64,000 nt of DNA from NCBI RefSeq assembly GCF_034043675.1, contig NZ_JAXCLA010000003.1, forward strand, positions 759,246-823,245. The letters run 5' to 3'. The notes beneath the pieces are model-generated. The model had not been told where the DNA came from. It searched no databases and was given only the letters and a program-made list of their open reading frames with translations. The stretch comes from KK5 sp034043675. GTDB lineage: Bacteria; Pseudomonadota; Gammaproteobacteria; Burkholderiales; Burkholderiaceae_C. Both the position numbers and the translations under genes were made by a program. Position 1 is the first letter of the stretch; the number at the start of each line of letters is the position of its first letter. Below are positions 51,259 to 59,790 of the stretch, in pieces.

Positions 51259-52385
51259 TGACGAGCACTTTCGACGCGCTGCTCCAGGACCTGCGCGCCC
51301 GCCGCCGCGAGTTCGCGCGGGCGCAGCAACTCCCGGACGACATCGTCGCCGCCTTCAAGCGCGAGGGCGTGTACCGCGCGCTGGTGCCCAGGAGCCTCGG
51401 CGGCGACGAGCGTTCGCCGCGCGAGTTCTGCGAACTGGTCGAGCGCATCGCGCAGGCCGACGGCTCGGCCGGCTGGGTCGCCAGCTTCGGCATGGGCGTC
51501 ACCTACCTGGCCTCGCTGCCGCCGGCGACCCTGCGCCTGATCTATTCCGACACGCCGGACATCGTCTTCGCCGGCGGCATCTTCCCGCCGCAGCCGGCGC
51601 CGGTGGTGGCAGGCGGCTACGAGGTGAGCGGGCGCTGGAGCTTTTCCAGCGGCTGCACCGGCGCGGCCGTGATCGGCGTGGGCATCGTGCCCGGCGGCGC
51701 GCCCGATGCGCAGCAGCCGCTGCCGCGCATGGCCGTGCTGCCCGCCGATCAGGTGCGCGTCGAGCGCAACTGGGACGTGATCGGCCTGGCCGGCACCGGC
51801 AGCCACGACATCGTCGTCGACAAGGTGCGCGTGCCGGAGGATTGGACCTTCGTGCGCGGCAGCCGCTCGCAGCTCGACGCGCCGGTGTTCCGCTACCCGG
51901 GCCTCTCGCTGGCCACGCAGGTGCTCAGCGTCGTTGCGCTGGGCATCGCCCGCGCCGCGGTCGAGGAACTGAAGGGCATGGCCACCGGCCGCATCTCGGT
52001 CACCGGCGCGCCGCGCACGGCCGACCGACCGCAGGTGCAGATGGAGATCGCCCGCTGCGAGGCGCAGCTGCGCTCGGCCCGCGCCTTCTTCTACGAGGCG
52101 ATGGACGAGGCCTGGGCCGCACTGCTGAAGGGTGATGAATCGGTGGCGCCCGAGCAGACGAACCTGCTGCGCCTCTCGTCCACCCACGCCACCCGCACGG
52201 CCGCCGAGGCCACGCGCAGCGTGCAGATGCTGGCCGGCATGACCGGCATCTACGAAAGCTGCCCGCTCTCCACCCAGGTGCGCGACAGCCTGGTCATCAC
52301 CCAGCACGCCTTCATGGGCGACATCACCTACCAGAACGCCGGGGCCATGCTGTTCGGTCTCAAGCCACTGCCCGGTTACTTGTAA
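51258..52385 (+). CDS. iacA: IacA-like flavin-dependent indole-acetate oxygenase
   Basis: This 375-residue protein has the acyl-CoA dehydrogenase fold used by two-component flavin monooxygenases (HpaH/IacA type). IacA oxidises the indole ring of indole-3-acetate using reduced flavin from IacG. WSFSSGCTGA and the C-terminal helical domain fit the family. The ATG overlaps the iacH stop, with AGAAGGAG upstream. Gene order (H-A-B-I-C-D-E-F-G) strongly supports the name. No acyl-CoA substrate should be assumed. Confidence 0.85.
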   Translation: MTSTFDALLQDLRARRREFARAQQLPDDIVAAFKREGVYRALVPRSLGGDERSPREFCELVERIAQADGSAGWVASFGMGVTYLASLPPATLRLIYSDTPDIVFAGGIFPPQPAPVVAGGYEVSGRWSFSSGCTGAAVIGVGIVPGGAPDAQQPLPRMAVLPADQVRVERNWDVIGLAGTGSHDIVVDKVRVPEDWTFVRGSRSQLDAPVFRYPGLSLATQVLSVVALGIARAAVEELKGMATGRISVTGAPRTADRPQVQMEIARCEAQLRSARAFFYEAMDEAWAALLKGDESVAPEQTNLLRLSSTHATRTAAEATRSVQMLAGMTGIYESCPLSTQVRDSLVITQHAFMGDITYQNAGAMLFGLKPLPGYL

Positions 52386-52408
52386 ATCGAACGACAAAGG
52401 AAACCACC

Positions 52409-52774
52409 ATGACGACGACTCCCCTCCGCACGCTGTTCTGCATCGGCATCAACCAGAACTTCTTCGACGCCGTGGCCGAGGAGCAGAAGGCCGTGTGGGG
52501 CGCCTTCGTGCAGATGATGCAGGGCATCGCCGCGCTGCCCGGCGTCACCGTGCTGGGCAATATGGACGACGACCGCGCGATGGTCGGCCCCTCGGACTCC
52601 TGGCCCTGGACGACCTACCTGCTGGCCGATCTGCCGGACCTCGCCACCGTCCACGCCGCCTGCAACCTGTTCCGCACAACGCCGGTGGGCGACGGCACGT
52701 ACAAGCTGTGGAAGTACGCCAAGGTCGAAGCCCGTGTCGGCCGCGAACTGTCGATCCCGGCGTATGCGGCCTGA
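52409..52774 (+). CDS. iacB: IacB-like small protein
   Basis: This 121-residue protein has no recognised catalytic motif. It contains a conserved-looking core (FFDAVAEEQKAVWGAFV, NMDDDRAMVGPSDSWPW). It sits where IacB lies in known auxin-degradation loci, between iacA and iacI. Its role in the pathway is not settled. The downstream iacI start lies inside its 3' end, 11 bases before its stop. Confidence 0.78.
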   Translation: MTTTPLRTLFCIGINQNFFDAVAEEQKAVWGAFVQMMQGIAALPGVTVLGNMDDDRAMVGPSDSWPWTTYLLADLPDLATVHAACNLFRTTPVGDGTYKLWKYAKVEARVGRELSIPAYAA

Positions 52775-53312
52775 TCACCTCGCCGCGCTGGAGCAGGAGC
52801 TGCGCCGCCTGCAGGCGCAGCCGCTGATCCGCGCCTGCGTGACCCGCTACATGGAACTGTGCGACGCGCTGGCGCCCGCCACGCCGCTGGACGAGCTGGC
52901 CGCGCTGTTCACGGCCGATGCGGTGTGGGAGGGCAAGGGCGCGCGCTACGCCGGCAGCTTCGGCGGCTACCGCGGGCGCGAGGCGATCGCGGCGATGTTC
53001 CGCGGCTACATGACTGAGCCGCCGCACTTCGCGATGAACGCGCACTTCCTCTGCTCGGAGGCCATCGCCGTCGACGAGGACGCGCAGGGCGCCGACGCGC
53101 GCTGGCTGATGCTGCAGACGTCCACCTTCGCCAGCGGCGCCTCGCACCTGAACGCCGCACGGCTGAGCTTGCGCATGGCCGTCGAGGACGGCGCCTGGCG
53201 CATCGCCCACTTCCAGACCGAGAACGTCTTCAGCCGTCCGGTTGATCGCTGGAACGACGAGGCCGCCGCGCTGCCGGTGCCTGCAACTTCGAAGGACAAC
53301 AAGCAACCATGA
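52764..53312 (+). CDS. iacI: IacI-like SnoaL/NTF2-fold protein
   Basis: This 182-residue protein has a SnoaL/NTF2-like fold with the pattern MELCDALAPATPLDELAALF and FTADAVWEGKG. ATG at 52764 overlaps the iacB end by 11 bases. IacI-type proteins resemble small dioxygenase-subunit folds and have an unproven role. The stop overlaps iacC (ATGA). Order matches known iac operons. Confidence 0.8.
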   Translation: MRPDHLAALEQELRRLQAQPLIRACVTRYMELCDALAPATPLDELAALFTADAVWEGKGARYAGSFGGYRGREAIAAMFRGYMTEPPHFAMNAHFLCSEAIAVDEDAQGADARWLMLQTSTFASGASHLNAARLSLRMAVEDGAWRIAHFQTENVFSRPVDRWNDEAAALPVPATSKDNKQP

Positions 53313-54589
53313 ACGCTCCCGCCCAAGCCATTCATTTCAAGCGCCGCAACATCGGCGAGCTGGTGCAGCCCGATCGCGTGCACACCTCGCTCTACACCGA
53401 TCCCGCGATCTACGACGAGGAGATGGAGCGCATCTTCCGCAACAGCTGGGTGTGGGTGGCGCATGCCAGCGAGATCCCCGAGGCCGGCAGCTTCAAGACG
53501 CACTGGGTCGGCAAGGAGCCGGTGATCGTCGTGCGCGACCGCAAGAAGCAGGTCCACGTGCTGCTGAACCGCTGCCGCCACCGCGCCGCCACCGTCTGCG
53601 AGCACAAGAAGGGCAAGGCCAACAGCTTCGTCTGCCCGTACCACGGCTGGAGCTACGCGCTGGATGGCTCGCTGCGCGGCGTGCCGCACCCCGAGAGCTA
53701 TGCCGACATGCTGGACAAGGGCGAGCACCCGCTGGTGAGCCTGCGCGTGGAGGAGTACGCCGGCATGCTGTTCGCCACCTTCAAGGACGACATCGAGCCG
53801 CTGACCGAGTGGCTGGGCCCGGCCCGCAAATGGATGGACCTGTTCATGAAGCAGGGCGGCGGCTATCCGGTCAAGGTGGCCGGCGAGCACCGCTTCCGTT
53901 TTCCTGGCAATTGGAAGATCCAGCTGGAGAACACGACCGACGCGTACCACTTCCCGCTGGTGCACCGCTCTTTCCTGCACTCGGTGGACAAGCAGACCGA
54001 GGAGATGCTGGACTTCGTCGGCGGCAAGGGCTACGTGGAAGACCTCGGCAACGGCCACAGCGTGATGGTGATGATCCCCGAGCTGATCGACCTGGAGGCC
54101 GACCTCGACAAGCCCGTGCCGGACCGCTACCAGGCGCTTGCGCAGGCGCTGCGCGACGAGGGGCACGATGAGCAGAAGGTGCGCCGCATCGTGCGCGCCG
54201 TCGGCGGCTCGGGCTTCAACCTGAACCTGTTCCCGAACATCGCCTGCTCGATGGCCTTCTTCCGCGTGCTGCAGCCGATCGCCGTGGACGAGACGGAGAT
54301 CCACCACGCCGTCATCACGATGGACGGCGGACCGGCCGAGGCCAACCGCGCGCGGCTGCGCATGCACGAGCACTTCCAGGGCCCGATGGGCTTCGGCACG
54401 CCGGACGACTCCGAGGCCTGGGAGCGAGTGCAGGCCGGCTCGCAAGCGGGCCGCGATCTGTGGATCCTGCTGAACCGCGGCCTGCCCGGCGAGAAGCCGA
54501 CCGAGGACGGCGTGGCCGGCGACGTCAGCGCCGAGACCGGCATGCGCGCCGCCTACCGCCAGTGGCTGAAGCTGATGACGAAGGACTGA
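53309..54589 (+). CDS. iacC: Rieske ring-hydroxylating dioxygenase large subunit (IacC)
   Basis: This 426-residue oxygenase has the Rieske cluster Cys89/His91 and Cys109/His112 (CRHR and CPYHGW). The mononuclear iron site has His214 and His219 in DAYHFPLVHRSF. With IacD and a reductase it converts an oxidised indole-acetate intermediate to catechol in known pathways. It is coupled by ATGA to iacI and by TGATG to iacD. Assignment is strong by fold and locus, though substrate specificity is inferred. Confidence 0.9.
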   Translation: MNAPAQAIHFKRRNIGELVQPDRVHTSLYTDPAIYDEEMERIFRNSWVWVAHASEIPEAGSFKTHWVGKEPVIVVRDRKKQVHVLLNRCRHRAATVCEHKKGKANSFVCPYHGWSYALDGSLRGVPHPESYADMLDKGEHPLVSLRVEEYAGMLFATFKDDIEPLTEWLGPARKWMDLFMKQGGGYPVKVAGEHRFRFPGNWKIQLENTTDAYHFPLVHRSFLHSVDKQTEEMLDFVGGKGYVEDLGNGHSVMVMIPELIDLEADLDKPVPDRYQALAQALRDEGHDEQKVRRIVRAVGGSGFNLNLFPNIACSMAFFRVLQPIAVDETEIHHAVITMDGGPAEANRARLRMHEHFQGPMGFGTPDDSEAWERVQAGSQAGRDLWILLNRGLPGEKPTEDGVAGDVSAETGMRAAYRQWLKLMTKD

Positions 54590-55074
54590 TGACGATGAAC
54601 ACCGAACTGCTCCAACAAGCCAGCGCCTTCATCTGGATGGAAGGCGACATGCTGGACCATGCCGAATACGACGGCTGGCTGAACCTCTGGACCGCGGACG
54701 GCGAGTACGTGATCCCCATCGACCCGAAGGAGACCGACTTCGCCAACACGCTGAACTACGCCTACGACGACGCCGCGATGCGCGCCAAGCGCGTGCAGCG
54801 GCTGATCAGCGGCGAGTCCATCTCGACGACGCCGACGGCGCGCACCGTGCGCAGCATCTCGCGGCTGCGCGTGCTGCAAGAAGGCGGCGACGCGATCACC
54901 GTCCGCTGCGCGCAGGACCTGCGCGAGTTCCGCAAGGACAAGCTGCGCCAGCACACGGCCGACATCACCTACACCCTGCAGCGCGGCGGCGACCACGGCT
55001 TCAAGATCCGCAGCAAGATCGTGCGGCTGATCAACTCGACCGACACGCTGACCAGCGTCGGCTACATCCTGTGA
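54589..55074 (+). CDS. iacD: Ring-hydroxylating dioxygenase small subunit (IacD)
   Basis: This 161-residue beta subunit of a Rieske dioxygenase has a cone-shaped NTF2-like fold, with WLNLWTADGEYVIPID near its N-terminus. ATG at 54589 overlaps the iacC stop. A second ATG follows at 54595. It stabilises the IacC trimer. The end overlaps the iacE GTG (GTGA). Confidence 0.9.
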   Translation: MTMNTELLQQASAFIWMEGDMLDHAEYDGWLNLWTADGEYVIPIDPKETDFANTLNYAYDDAAMRAKRVQRLISGESISTTPTARTVRSISRLRVLQEGGDAITVRCAQDLREFRKDKLRQHTADITYTLQRGGDHGFKIRSKIVRLINSTDTLTSVGYIL

Positions 55075-55817
55075 GCAGCATGCAGACGGCACTCGTCACC
55101 GGCGCGGCCAACGGCCTGGGCCTGTACATCGCCCGTGCGCTGCACGGCGGCGGCTATCGCGTGGCGCTGACCGACCGCGACGCGGCCGCCGCAGCCCAAG
55201 CGGCCGCCACCTTGGATGCCAGCGGCGACACGGCCTTCGGCCTGAAGCTCGACGTCGTCCACAAGAGCGACTTCGAGGCGGCGCTGGCGGCTGTCACCGA
55301 GCGCTGGGGCCCGCTGCACGTGGCGGTGAACAACGCCGCGATCACCTTGACCACGCCGGTGATGCAGATCACGCCCGAGGAGTTCGAGGAGGTGCTGCGC
55401 ATCAATCTGCGCGGCACCTTCCTCGGCTGCCAGGTCTTCGGCGCGGCGATGCGGCAATCGAGTTACGGACGGCTCGTCAACGTCGCTTCGCTGGCCGGGC
55501 AGAACGGCGGCACGGCCTCGGGCGCGCACTACGCCTCGTCCAAGGCCGGCATCCTGACCCTGACCAAGATCTTCGCCCGCGAGTTGGCGGCGGACGGCGT
55601 CACCGTCAACGCAATCGCCCCGGGGCCGATGGAGCTGCCCTCGGTGCGCGCCGCGGTGCCGGCGGAGAAGCTGGAGAAGCTGATCGAGATGATCCCGGTC
55701 AAGCGCCTGGGCGATCCGGACTTCGTCGCATCGCTGGTCGTGCAGCTGGCGTCCCCGCAGGCCGGCTTCGCCACCGGCGCGGCCTGGGACGTCAACGGCG
55801 GCATCTTCATGCGCTGA
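55071..55817 (+). CDS. iacE: Short-chain dehydrogenase (IacE-like)
   Basis: This 248-residue SDR has the NAD(P) motif TGAANGLG (residues 10-17), NNAA and the catalytic YASSK. Start is GTG at 55071, overlapping the iacD stop. An ATG at 55080 is an alternative. In iac loci IacE is an oxidoreductase that helps process the oxidised indole-acetate. The exact reaction differs among studies. Confidence 0.88.
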   Translation: MSSMQTALVTGAANGLGLYIARALHGGGYRVALTDRDAAAAAQAAATLDASGDTAFGLKLDVVHKSDFEAALAAVTERWGPLHVAVNNAAITLTTPVMQITPEEFEEVLRINLRGTFLGCQVFGAAMRQSSYGRLVNVASLAGQNGGTASGAHYASSKAGILTLTKIFARELAADGVTVNAIAPGPMELPSVRAAVPAEKLEKLIEMIPVKRLGDPDFVASLVVQLASPQAGFATGAAWDVNGGIFMR

Positions 55818-55831
55818 TGAGGTAAGTCGTT

Positions 55832-56779
55832 ATGCAAGCTGACACCCTTCAGGTCGTTGTCCGCCGCCGCCGGCAGCAGGGCGAGAACGTCGTCGTGCTG
55901 GACCTGGCCGGCGTGGACGATGCCGCGCTGCCGCCCTTCGAGGCCGGCGCCCATGTGGACGTGCACCTGCCCTCGGGCCTGGTGCGCCAGTATTCGCTGT
56001 GCGGCGATCCGGCCGACCGCCGGGCCTACCGGCTGGGCGTGCTGCGCGATGCGGCCTCGCGCGGCGGCTCGCAGGCAGTGCACGAGGTGCTGGGCGAGGG
56101 CGTCCAGCTCGCGATCAGCCGGCCGCGCAACCATTTCCCGCTGGTGGCCGGCGCGCGGCATTCGGTGCTGGTCGGCGGCGGCATCGGCATCACGCCGATG
56201 ATCGCGATGGCCCATGCGCTGGCGGCGGCCGGCGCCTCCTTCGAGCTGCACTACTGCTTGCGCTCGCCCTCGTCGGGCGGCTTCGTCGACGAGTTGAAGG
56301 CCGCACCCTTCGCCGATCGCGTCAGCTTCCACTTCAGCGTGGGCGGCGGCCGCATCGACCCGGCGGCGGTGCTGGACCGCTGCGGGCGCGAGGGCACGCA
56401 GCTCTACGTCTGCGGCCCGGCCGGCTTCATGGACGCGGTGATGGAGGCCGCCGCGCTGCCGAAGGCACAGATGCACCGCGAGCTGTTCGGCGCGGAGGTG
56501 GACACCAGTGGCGGCGGCTTCGAGGTCGTGGCCCAGGCCAGCGGCAAGACGGTCAGCGTCGCGCCGGGGCAGACGATCGTGGCGGCGCTGGCGGGCATCG
56601 GCATCCGCATCGAGGTGTCCTGCCAGGAGGGCGTCTGCGGCACCTGCGTCTGCACGGTGCTGGAAGGCGAGTGCGATCACCGCGACGTCTACCTGACCGA
56701 GGACGAGCGCGAGGCCCACGACCAGATCATGGCCTGCTGCTCGCGCGCACGCTCGAGCCGCCTGGTGCTGGATGTCTGA
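55832..56779 (+). CDS. iacF: Oxygenase reductase with [2Fe-2S] domain (IacF)
   Basis: This 315-residue phthalate-dioxygenase-reductase-type protein has a flavin/NAD half (RQYSLCGDP, then GGGIGITP at 115-122). A C-terminal plant-type ferredoxin domain follows, with Cys264, Cys269, Cys272 (CQEGVCGTC) and Cys302. It supplies electrons from NAD(P)H to the IacCD dioxygenase. It lies between iacE and iacG, as in known loci. Confidence 0.9.
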   Translation: MQADTLQVVVRRRRQQGENVVVLDLAGVDDAALPPFEAGAHVDVHLPSGLVRQYSLCGDPADRRAYRLGVLRDAASRGGSQAVHEVLGEGVQLAISRPRNHFPLVAGARHSVLVGGGIGITPMIAMAHALAAAGASFELHYCLRSPSSGGFVDELKAAPFADRVSFHFSVGGGRIDPAAVLDRCGREGTQLYVCGPAGFMDAVMEAAALPKAQMHRELFGAEVDTSGGGFEVVAQASGKTVSVAPGQTIVAALAGIGIRIEVSCQEGVCGTCVCTVLEGECDHRDVYLTEDEREAHDQIMACCSRARSSRLVLDV

Positions 56780-56791
56780 GGAGCGAAACCG

Positions 56792-57283
56792 ATGATTGCC
56801 ACGACCGACTTCCGCAATGGCATGGCCCTGCTGGCCGGCGCCGTCAACGTGATCACGACCGACGGCCCGGCCGGACCCGCGGGCTTCACCGCCTCGGCCG
56901 TCTGCAGCGTGACGGACCAGCCGCCGACCTTGCTGGTCTGCATGAACCGCTCGTCCTTCGCGCACCGCTTCTTCGTCGAGAACCGCGTGCTGTGTGTCAA
57001 CGTACTGGCGTCGACGCAGGAGGCGCTGTCGGGGCTGTTCGCCAACCGCGAGGTGACGATGGCCGAGCGCTTCGCCCGCGCGCCGTGGACGGCACTGCAC
57101 ACGGGTGCGCCGGCGTTGGACGGCGTGCTGGTGAACTTCGACGCCGAGATCGTGCAGGTGCACGAGGTGGGCACGCACAGCATCTTCTACGCGGAGCTGC
57201 GCGCGCTGCGCCTGGGCGAGCAGGGCGGGGCGGGGCTGGCCTACTTCAACCGCGGCTACCACCACCTGGGCGCGGCGGCCTGA
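56792..57283 (+). CDS. iacG: Flavin reductase (IacG)
   Basis: This 163-residue flavin reductase of the HpaC/NADH:FMN type has GFTASAVCSVTDQPPTLLVC and the closing FNRGYHHLG motif. It makes reduced flavin for IacA. It is the last gene of the iac run, with the convergent LysR gene starting eight bases after its stop. Confidence 0.9.
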   Translation: MIATTDFRNGMALLAGAVNVITTDGPAGPAGFTASAVCSVTDQPPTLLVCMNRSSFAHRFFVENRVLCVNVLASTQEALSGLFANREVTMAERFARAPWTALHTGAPALDGVLVNFDAEIVQVHEVGTHSIFYAELRALRLGEQGGAGLAYFNRGYHHLGAAA

Positions 57284-57290
57284 CGCGCGC

Positions 57291-58175
57291 TCAGGCGGCA
57301 GCGATGGCCGGATGCAGCCGCGCCACGAACTCCCGCGCCGCCGCGCTGCGCGAGCCGCCGCGGCGCCACAGCACGGCGGCGCGGCGCACCGTCTGCGGCT
57401 GCGTCAGCTCCAGCGCGCGCATGCCGGCACCGGCCTGCGAGGCGGCGTGATCGGCGGCGATCGTCGCCAGCGCGCCGCGCCGGCAGCACCGCAGCAGCGC
57501 CTCCACCGATTCCATCTCCACCCGCACGTCGGGCACCAGCTTGGCCTCGGCGAAGGCCGCGTCGATCATCCGCCGCGTGGCGAAGCTGCGCGGCAGCAGG
57601 GCCAGCGGCTGGTCCTTCAGGTCCTTGAGCCGCAGGCTGCTTTGCTTGGCCAGCGGATGCCGCGAGTGGACGACCAGCTGCAGCCGCTCCTCGAACAGGG
57701 TCTCCGCCTCGATCTCGTCGACCGCGCCGGGGTGGAAGGAGATGCCCAGGTCCAGCCGCCCGGCGACCAGCAGCTCCTCGATCGGCCCGGCGCGCAGGTC
57801 GCGCACCATCACGCGCACACCGGGATAGGCGGCGCTGAAGGCGGCCACCGCGTCCGGCACGAAGTGGGTCAGGAAGGTGGGGATCACGCCGATCGTCAGC
57901 TCGCCCGACTGCAGGCCGGCCAGGTCCGACAGCGCCATGCGCCCGGCCTCCACCTCTTGCAAAGTGCGCGCGGCGTGGTCGCGGAAGACCGCGCCCGCCT
58001 GCGAGAGCTTGAGCCCGCGGCCCAGCCGGTCGAACAGCGGCATTCCCAGCTCGTCCTCCAGCTGGCGCAGCCCGTGCGACAAGGTGGACTGCGAGACGAA
58101 CAGCGCCTCGGCCGAGCGGGTCAGGTGCTCGGTCTCGGCGAGGCTCAGGAAGTAGCGGAGTTGGCGCAGTTCCAT
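57291..58175 (-). CDS. LysR-family regulator of the cat genes
   Basis: This 294-residue LysR regulator has an N-terminal helix-turn-helix (MELRQLRYFLSLAETEHLTR) and a C-terminal inducer domain. ATG at 58175 begins the protein. It is divergent from catB across 75 bases, the classic arrangement of CatR/CatM, which activate cat genes with cis,cis-muconate. It ends close to iacG, so it may instead or also sense an iac intermediate. The gene symbol is withheld. Confidence 0.85.
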   Translation of the reverse strand: MELRQLRYFLSLAETEHLTRSAEALFVSQSTLSHGLRQLEDELGMPLFDRLGRGLKLSQAGAVFRDHAARTLQEVEAGRMALSDLAGLQSGELTIGVIPTFLTHFVPDAVAAFSAAYPGVRVMVRDLRAGPIEELLVAGRLDLGISFHPGAVDEIEAETLFEERLQLVVHSRHPLAKQSSLRLKDLKDQPLALLPRSFATRRMIDAAFAEAKLVPDVRVEMESVEALLRCCRRGALATIAADHAASQAGAGMRALELTQPQTVRRAAVLWRRGGSRSAAAREFVARLHPAIAAA

Positions 58176-58250
58176 CGTTCGATATGGTCGATTGAATCGT
58201 GCGAAATATATCAATTGTCCGGACGAACGATCGCGGCCAAAGTGCAGCGC
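58176..58250. promoter_or_regulatory. LysR-catB divergent promoter region
   Basis: This 75-base region is markedly AT-richer than its flanks. It includes ATTGA (58191-58195) and TCAAT (58211-58215) as an inverted pair spaced 15 bases apart, a plausible LysR recognition half-site pair (T-N11-A type). The exact site and the promoter hexamers are not certain. Confidence 0.45.
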
Positions 58251-59450
58251 ATGAGCAGCATGATGAAGATCGAACGCATCCAGGCACGGATCCTCGACAT
58301 CCCGACGATCCGCCCGCACAAGTTCTCGTTCGGCGCGATCAGCCGGCAGAGCCCGGTGATCGTGCAGCTGTGGCTGCGCAACGGTGCTACGGGCTTCGGC
58401 GAGGCGGCGACGATCGGCGGCCCGTCCTGGAACGAGGAATCACCGGAATCGATCCTGCATGCGATCGAGAGCTACCTGGGGCCGGCGCTGGCCGGCCAGG
58501 ACGCATCGCGCTTCGAGGCGCTGCTGCAGCGGATGGATGCGGTCTGCAAGGGCAACCACTTTGCCAAGGGCGCCGTGGAGATGGCGGCGGTGGATGCGGT
58601 CTCGCGCACGCTGGGCGTGCCGGCCTGGAGCCTGCTCGGCGGCAAGGTGCGCGAGAGCATGCCGCTGGCCTGGACGCTGGCGAGCGGCGATTCCGCCAAG
58701 GACATCGAGGAGGCCGAGGCGATGCTCGCCGCGCGGCGGCACCGCGTCTTCAAGCTGAAGATCGGCGCCCGCGCTGCCGCCGACGACATTGCCCACGTGG
58801 GCCGCATCGCCCGCGCGCTGGCCGGCCGCGCGAGCCTGACCGTGGACATCAACCAGGCCTGGGATGGCAACACCGCGCGCCGTCATCTGCCGGCGCTGGT
58901 CGCCAGCGGCGTCACGCTGATCGAGCAGCCGGTAGCGCGGTGGAACGTGGAGGCGCTGCGCGCATTGACGGCCGCGTTGCCGACCGATGCGCTGCTGATG
59001 GCGGACGAGACGGTCTGCTCACCGCAGGACGCGCTGCAGCTGGCGCAGCAACGCGCCTGCCATGTCTTCTCGCTGAAGGTGGCCAAGCACGGCGGCCTCG
59101 TGCGCACCCGCGCGGTGGCGGCGATCGCCGAGGCGGCCGACATCGGTTGGTACGGCGGCACGATGCTGGAGACCTCGCTGGGCAGCGCCGCGTCGGCGCA
59201 TGTGTTCGCCACGCTGGCAGGCCGCGACCACGGCTGCGAGCTGTTCGGCCCGCAACTGCTGGTGGACGACATCGTCAGCACGCCGATGACGCTGCGCGAC
59301 TTCGAGCTGCATTTCCCGGACGGCCCGGGCTTCGGCGTGGACGTGGTGCCCGAGCGGCTCGACCGCTTCGACCGCGCGCGCCAGGGCCTGCAGGCCGTCC
59401 ACGTCGATCTCGGCCGCAACAGCAAGGCCGCCACCGCAGTGAAGGATTGA
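58251..59450 (+). CDS. catB: Muconate cycloisomerase
   Basis: This 399-residue enolase-superfamily enzyme converts cis,cis-muconate to muconolactone. The catalytic lysines are in FKLKIG (168-170) and SLKVAKHGG (276-279). The metal ligands are Asp199 (VDINQ), Glu225 (IEQPV) and Asp252 (MADET). ATG at 58251 is used. The very long upstream frame runs through the LysR gene and is not coding. catC follows four bases after the stop. Confidence 0.93.
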   Translation: MSSMMKIERIQARILDIPTIRPHKFSFGAISRQSPVIVQLWLRNGATGFGEAATIGGPSWNEESPESILHAIESYLGPALAGQDASRFEALLQRMDAVCKGNHFAKGAVEMAAVDAVSRTLGVPAWSLLGGKVRESMPLAWTLASGDSAKDIEEAEAMLAARRHRVFKLKIGARAAADDIAHVGRIARALAGRASLTVDINQAWDGNTARRHLPALVASGVTLIEQPVARWNVEALRALTAALPTDALLMADETVCSPQDALQLAQQRACHVFSLKVAKHGGLVRTRAVAAIAEAADIGWYGGTMLETSLGSAASAHVFATLAGRDHGCELFGPQLLVDDIVSTPMTLRDFELHFPDGPGFGVDVVPERLDRFDRARQGLQAVHVDLGRNSKAATAVKD

Positions 59451-59454
59451 AACG

Positions 59455-59751
59455 ATGCTCTACCTCGTCCGCATGGATGTGAAGCTGCCGGCCACGCTGG
59501 CGCCCGCCGAGGCCGATGCGATCAAGGCCCGCGAGAAGGCCTATTCGCAGGGGCTGCAGCGCGAGGGGCGCTGGCGGCACCTGTGGCGCGTGGTCGGCGA
59601 GTACGCGAACTACAGCGTGTTCGACGTCGAATCGAACGACGAACTGCACACGCTGCTGTCGCAGCTGCCGCTGTTCCCCTACATGCAGATCCAGGTGACG
59701 CCGCTGGCGCAGCACCCGTCGGCGATTGCGTCGGCAATCACCGCGAACTGA
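59455..59751 (+). CDS. catC: Muconolactone delta-isomerase
   Basis: This 98-residue enzyme converts muconolactone to beta-ketoadipate enol-lactone. MLYLVRMDVKLP and EREGRWRHLWRVVGEY-like stretches match the family, and the C-terminal FPYMQIQVTPLAQHPSAI is diagnostic. It lies between catB and catA. Later steps (pcaD and pcaIJF) are not in this window. Confidence 0.95.
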   Translation: MLYLVRMDVKLPATLAPAEADAIKAREKAYSQGLQREGRWRHLWRVVGEYANYSVFDVESNDELHTLLSQLPLFPYMQIQVTPLAQHPSAIASAITAN

Positions 59752-59790
59752 ATTCCTGTTCACTCACCCACCCACACCGGAGACAAAACG

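Noticed and set aside
51258..52385. Fatty-acid acyl-CoA dehydrogenase
   Set aside because: The fold is shared, but the surrounding iac genes and a paired flavin reductase point to a flavin-dependent oxygenase.
57312..58250. A long N-terminal extension of catB
   Set aside because: It would be antisense to the LysR gene and read as His/Gln-rich nonsense. The real catB starts at 58251.
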